Shown: positions 60,001-64,000 of the stretch, in pieces | Position numbering within the stretch: position 1 is the stretch's first letter | Layout: each line of letters starts with the position of its first letter | Assembly: GCA_030248215.1 (NCBI GenBank) | Contig: JASANG010001768.1 | Location: 62,001 to 126,000, forward strand | Reading direction: 5' to 3' | Origin: Enoplolaimus lenunculus | Lineage: Eukaryota; Nematoda; Enoplea; Enoplida; Thoracostomopsidae | Length of the DNA stretch: 64,000 bases | Program-made: the position numbers and the translations under genes | Notes under the pieces: generated by a model | The model's database searches: none | Told to the model about the DNA's origin: nothing | Seen by the model: only the letters and a program-made list of their open reading frames with translations

Positions 60001-61660
60001 CAATCAACTGGCTATTTTTTCTGTTTTTATGCCTTACAAGAACCTCAACATACACATGCATCTTGGTTGTTCAATGTTTTTACCGCTTCTGTATATGAAG
60101 GCACTACATATGCATCAACGTTTTACCGATGTGCAGCATTAGAATGAGGTTTTATTTTTCGTCCATGCATCCGCATGTCACATGATGTCGCAACAAAATT
60201 ATATTTTTCATGTAAAAACATTTGGTACAACCATTTGTAATGTTATCAAACTCGTTAATATCTAAAATATTGATTCAGAGTGTCTGTTGGCTATCAACAA
60301 TTTTCAAAAACAACGCATCAACATATTGGCTTTGTTTTTGGTTCTATAAAAGCTAAACTACAATCAATTATTGTTATTTTCAAAATATACCGGTAGTTTT
60401 GTTTTTTGAGATGTTGTTGGTGGAGAGAATTTTTATGCAACCAAAGTGTGATTAAATTAAAATAGCAAAATTTCGATTCCGATTGATTGTGTAATCGGAA
60501 TCAGAATCGGAATTCGTTTTGAAACGGAATTATAAAAGCCTAAGACAAGCTTAAGCTAAGCTCAAGCAAAAAAGTATTCTTAACATTTAAGCCTTCTTTG
60601 CTGCGGTCTTAAGAGAAATCGGACTAAAATAACATGGGCTGATGTTTGTACGATTAAGCTTAAGTATATTTGAATGTGGTTTTTTTCTTCTCGGAACGTA
60701 AAACGTCTCATGCATTATATAGTTCGAGAGAAAGGAGAGGTTCGATAGAATCTCTGTTGCAGCAGTTTAAATTAGACGGAGACAAACCAAATCAACTCAA
60801 TCTCAGGTGGCCAACGCAAGTATTAATTAGTCAGTAGCAATCTTCTTAGCCAAAAGTTTCGGTTATCCGAAATAGAAATTTAATTACGAATACCCGGTTA
60901 AATATTCGTTAAAAATTGCCGGATATCGGGATATGAAAAATTATCGGATGCCCATCACTACCTAACATACTAGTTTAAAGATGTTATTTCTTGCCTTTTT
61001 ATACGAAAACTCACCCTTACCTGATACAGAATAATGCAACGAATTGCCGTTATTTGTAAACAGCGATAATCAATGAAATCGCAATACTGCGTGCGTTGGT
61101 TATAAACAGTTTTGATTAAAATACACGGTACGAAAACTCAGTCACTACACACATCAACGCGTGAGAAGATAAATTTGAGTACATATATCACTAAAGCAAT
61201 GTCGGTTCAGTTAATAGGAAAACATCAAGAACTAGTGTGTGAGAGTGAAACACTGAGGGCATCTTTACTCTCAATTTATTTAAAAATGAAATTTCCAAAA
61301 CCATTGGGGGCCCATGAACCCTTGGTTACCCCCTGGCTACGCCCTTGCACCGCAACCCACCTTTAACCCACGCCTGAAACTAAACAAGTATATTAATGAT
61401 CGCATAGGTGATTTACACTTTAATGAAGGTTTGCGTTATAGCTTCAACGAATTTACGCAAGAAAGGTTACTAGAAACAACAAAATTTCAAACCGAACTAA
61501 ATAAAGCATCAGACTGGAACTGACCAGAAGTGAAACAGACAATAGCGTATATTTTACATCTTAAAACTTGAATATTTGGCGAGGGTAAAAGTTGTGAGTT
61601 TTAACCTCGTGATACAAAGCTTCACCCGTCTGACCCGCGTTTACCCGCAGGTGGTAAAGT
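60001..61660. other. Non-coding stretch with a weak ORF
   Basis: Mostly unremarkable AT-rich DNA with a small C fragment near 60535-60640. At 61380-61523 a frame reads YINDRIGDLHFNEGLRYSFN then EFTQERLLETTKFQTELNKA, SDWN and stop; it looks protein-like, but the preceding sequence (CCCCTGGCTACGCCC) is repeat-like and no family is recognised. Confidence 0.3.
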
Positions 61661-61674
61661 CCCCACTCAGCTCA

Positions 61675-61858
61675 TACGTAAGCCTAAGCCTTCAAGTTTA
61701 TAAGCTTAAGCGCTTTAGACTAATTTTTTTTGCTTTGCTTATTCTTAGGCTTAGGATTAGGATTAGGAATAAACTCATTCTTACGCTTAGGCTTAGGCTT
61801 AGGCTTAGTACTAAGCTTATAATACTGTTCCGCCCATATTCTTTACATTGACCCGTAA
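61675..61858. mobile_element. Family C element, left end lost
   Basis: TAAGCCTAAGCC, GCTTTAGACTAATTTTTTTT, right end CCGCCCATATTCTTTACATT; TTAGGC x3 near 61791. Confidence 0.7.
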
Positions 61859-61998
61859 GCCTAAGCTTTCAAGTTACATTTCCTGGCAAAATTCAGGGTA
61901 AACATTGTATTAATTGTAGATTTCAATTATTTTAGCTGTAGCAAATGATGATAAACAACGGTTCTTGCTTACTTCCACTCACCCAATAGCGTTTTGAC

Positions 61999-62189
61999 GG
62001 CCAATGTAAAGAACAGGGGCGTAACAGTATTTTATAAGCATATTTGCAAGCCTAAGCCTAGGCGTAAGAATGAGCATATTCAAGAGCCTAAGCCTAAGCC
62101 TAACTCAAGCAAAAAACTTAGTTCAAACTTAAGCTTACTCTATTCTAGTCCCACAGAAAAACGTTCCGCCCCTGATCTTTACATGGGCC
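61999..62189. mobile_element. Family C element with 8-bp duplication
   Basis: GTTTTGAC|GGCCAATGTAAAGAACAGG ... CCCCTGATCTTTACATGGGCC|GTTTTGAT (7 of 8). Confidence 0.9.
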
Positions 62190-62847
62190 GTTTTGATTGC
62201 TTGCTATTTTCCTAAGCTAAAGCTAAGCCGAAACCTAAGCGTCAAATTAAAGCTAAAACTTAAAGGCTACGCTTATGCTTAAGCTGAAATCTAAGCCTAT
62301 TTTATTGTTTTAGTCACTTTTGGTTGGATTTTTGTGGAAGAACATAATGTCACTCACACTTTACCATACGTGCACTCGGCACACGAAATGTCCCCTCCCA
62401 AAAAAATTCAATAGCTTTTCCGACTTACGTTTTGTCGAAACCCTTCATTTTTCATTAGTATCACCGCGATTCGCCGACATCACAGAGTTTCACGGAAACT
62501 CTATCCGGACAAGACTGTTTTCCAGTGACGCTGTCTAGGACATTGAAATGTTTTAAAAACAGTGTAGTGGACACTATTTTTATATGATAGACACATAGGA
62601 ACATCAAATTTGAGCGCAAATTTCAAATTTTTGCGGCAAAATTCAAATTTTGGCAGAAAATTCAAATTTTGGCGGGAGGGGGACGATGGATGTGCCGGGG
62701 CCACGTATGGTAACGTGTGAGCGACATAAACAAGTGACACGAAAAAGTGTCTTAAAGCTCTTCCGATGAAGCGAAATGAAACTTTCATTGGATACCAAAA
62801 ACATTTGTTTTTTTTAAAAATAGAATCGTGTTTAAATCTTAAATTGT

Positions 62848-62900
62848 CAGGGTGTAAACGGATAGTAAAAATAACGAAAACGGATGCTAAATTTTTCATA
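62848..62900. mobile_element. Family F end fragment
   Basis: CAGGGTGTAAACGGATAGTA, AACGAAAACGGATGC. Confidence 0.5.
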
Positions 62901-62949
62901 ATAAAGGCTTCATCCATCAGAAAACATATCGAAAAATAGTAGCAACTTC

Positions 62950-63213
62950 AAGACTGTTTCGGAAGTGCAAGTTGTTGCAGCAATAACTTGCACGTACATA
63001 TTTGAAATGCAATTTTTCGATTTCAATGCATATTGCAAAAAATACTTGCAGCTGCAATTTGTTCAATGAAAATATGGGCAGTAATTTATTGCAAGCTTGT
63101 AAACGCACCTTTAAAACATTCAATGTTTTTTGAACTTGAAGCTTAAATTTGATATTAAATCAAAGTTGCATTTTCAACTTGCAGTTGCAAAACTTGCACG
63201 TGTGAATAAGTCT
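62950..63213. mobile_element. Family G MITE
   Basis: Repeated TTGCA-rich interior (GTTGTTGCAGCAATAACTTG) and right end CAAAACTTGCACGTGTGAAT. Confidence 0.65.
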
Positions 63214-63261
63214 TGAGCCGCTTTGCACTTGCTCACTTTTTCACACATTTAATTTGAAAAT

Positions 63262-63520
63262 GATAAAATGATATGGACTTTACATTACAATTTCCCTCAT
63301 TAGAAATGTTTTGTAATAAAATGGCAAGGTTCCTACCTTACAATTTTTGCCTCAGAAAATTTTTTGTAAAAAAATATATATAAGGACCCTAATTTTTCTC
63401 TCATAATTTTGGTTGTGATAAAATAATATGGTCTCTACCTTACAAGTTTTCCACCTCAGAAAAATTTTTGGCGATAAAATGATAAGGTCCCTTACCTTAC
63501 AATTGTTGCGTTTCATAACA
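63262..63520. repeat. Family I dispersed repeat, tandem form
   Basis: Three passes of TACCTTACAATTTTTGCCTC / AGAAAATTTTTTGTAATAAA / ATGATAAGGTCCC. Reverse-complement partner of 53440-53625. Confidence 0.7.
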
Positions 63521-64000
63521 TTTGCACACCCTGCCCTCGCGTCAGCAATTCCTGAATCTGCCGCTGGCTTAGGCAAAGGCTTAGGTTTAAATGGCGTCAT
63601 TGATGACGTCGAAATTCTAACGAACAACCGCAAATGATGTCAACCCAATAGAAACGACGCATTGACGATCAAAAATGTAAATTATTTTGCAAATTTATAC
63701 GCGTTAATAGCTAAGTATACGCAAGCTTTTTCCTAAACCAAAGCCTAAACCTAAGCGTGAGGGGTGCGAAACTATACAAGAGCGATTGTCCCCCTCCAAA
63801 GAATTTAATATACCACCCCCCGTGCTAAAATTGTCGCTTTTTTAAAAAAATGTTGACGTAACTGAAAACTGCCAAACTTCACTAATAGCAGCATTTTTTC
63901 CTTCGAGAGGTGGCTTGGCCTATGGTAAACCTACTGATCGTTTTCATTGTTTCAATACTGAAATATTAATTTATATCTTATGTGTTTAATATGACAAAAT

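Noticed and set aside
62501-62917. 138-codon reverse ORF
   Set aside because: No recognisable domain; it overlaps degenerate repeats (ATTCAAATTTTGGC repeats and an F end) and lacks splice or start support.
1-64000. Retrovirus-like, LTR, Polinton or LINE elements
   Set aside because: No reverse transcriptase, integrase, capsid or envelope motif was recognised in any frame provided by the sequence.

Overview
The window is a piece of a nematode nuclear genome. Three things point there. The first is a ZP-domain cuticlin gene of the nematode CUT type. The second is a complete synapsin-type gene built of short exons with GTAAG donors and TTTTCAG/TTTTAG acceptors. The third is many dispersed elements carrying runs of TTAGGC/GCCTAA, which is the telomere unit of C. 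elegans and many other nematodes. The DNA is AT-rich, introns reach about 12 kb, and most of the sequence is small non-coding transposons. That is unlike the compact rhabditid genomes and would suit a repeat-rich lineage such as a clade I (Dorylaimia) nematode, but the species is a guess.

Layout. About 152-37714 (+): the synapsin gene. Exons 4 and 6-18 join in phase with no unresolved step. The two 5'-most exons and the exon at 12664 are less certain, and a 33-nt in-frame micro-exon at 17322 is possible. 37715-42212: intergenic, no gene seen. 42213-48373 (+): a complete seven-exon cuticlin-like gene (396 residues) with signal peptide, ZP domain, furin-type site and C-terminal membrane anchor. 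48374-64000: no confident gene, only repeats, satellites and two weak coding candidates (51757, 58096).

Mobile DNA. I name the repeat families A-K for use here. A: about 27 copies, 230-260 bp, palindromic, ends CACTGTAAATT, flanked by TA. B: about 263 bp, flanked by TTAA, with a tRNA-like segment inside. C: ends GGCCCATGTAAAGATCAGG, 8-bp target duplications, carries TTAGGC runs. D: ends CACTGCAAAAAATGG, TA flanks. E: ends GTATTCTCAAATGTGTG. F: ends CAGGGTGCAACCGG, 8-bp duplications, hAT-like. G: ends with CTATTCACACGTGCAAG. H: GTAGCCAGC...GGGGGGCTAAA. I, J: paired dispersed repeats. K: ends CAAGAGTGGATAAT. None shows a transposase, so all look non-autonomous. They are nested in one another in both directions (A in B, B in A, A in C, A in A, D in C, C in F, C in G), so several families were active over overlapping periods.

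The two genes act in unrelated places: synapsin on synaptic vesicles of neurons, the cuticlin in the extracellular cuticle. Nothing suggests co-regulation. No virus-derived element, LTR element or LINE coding sequence was recognised.
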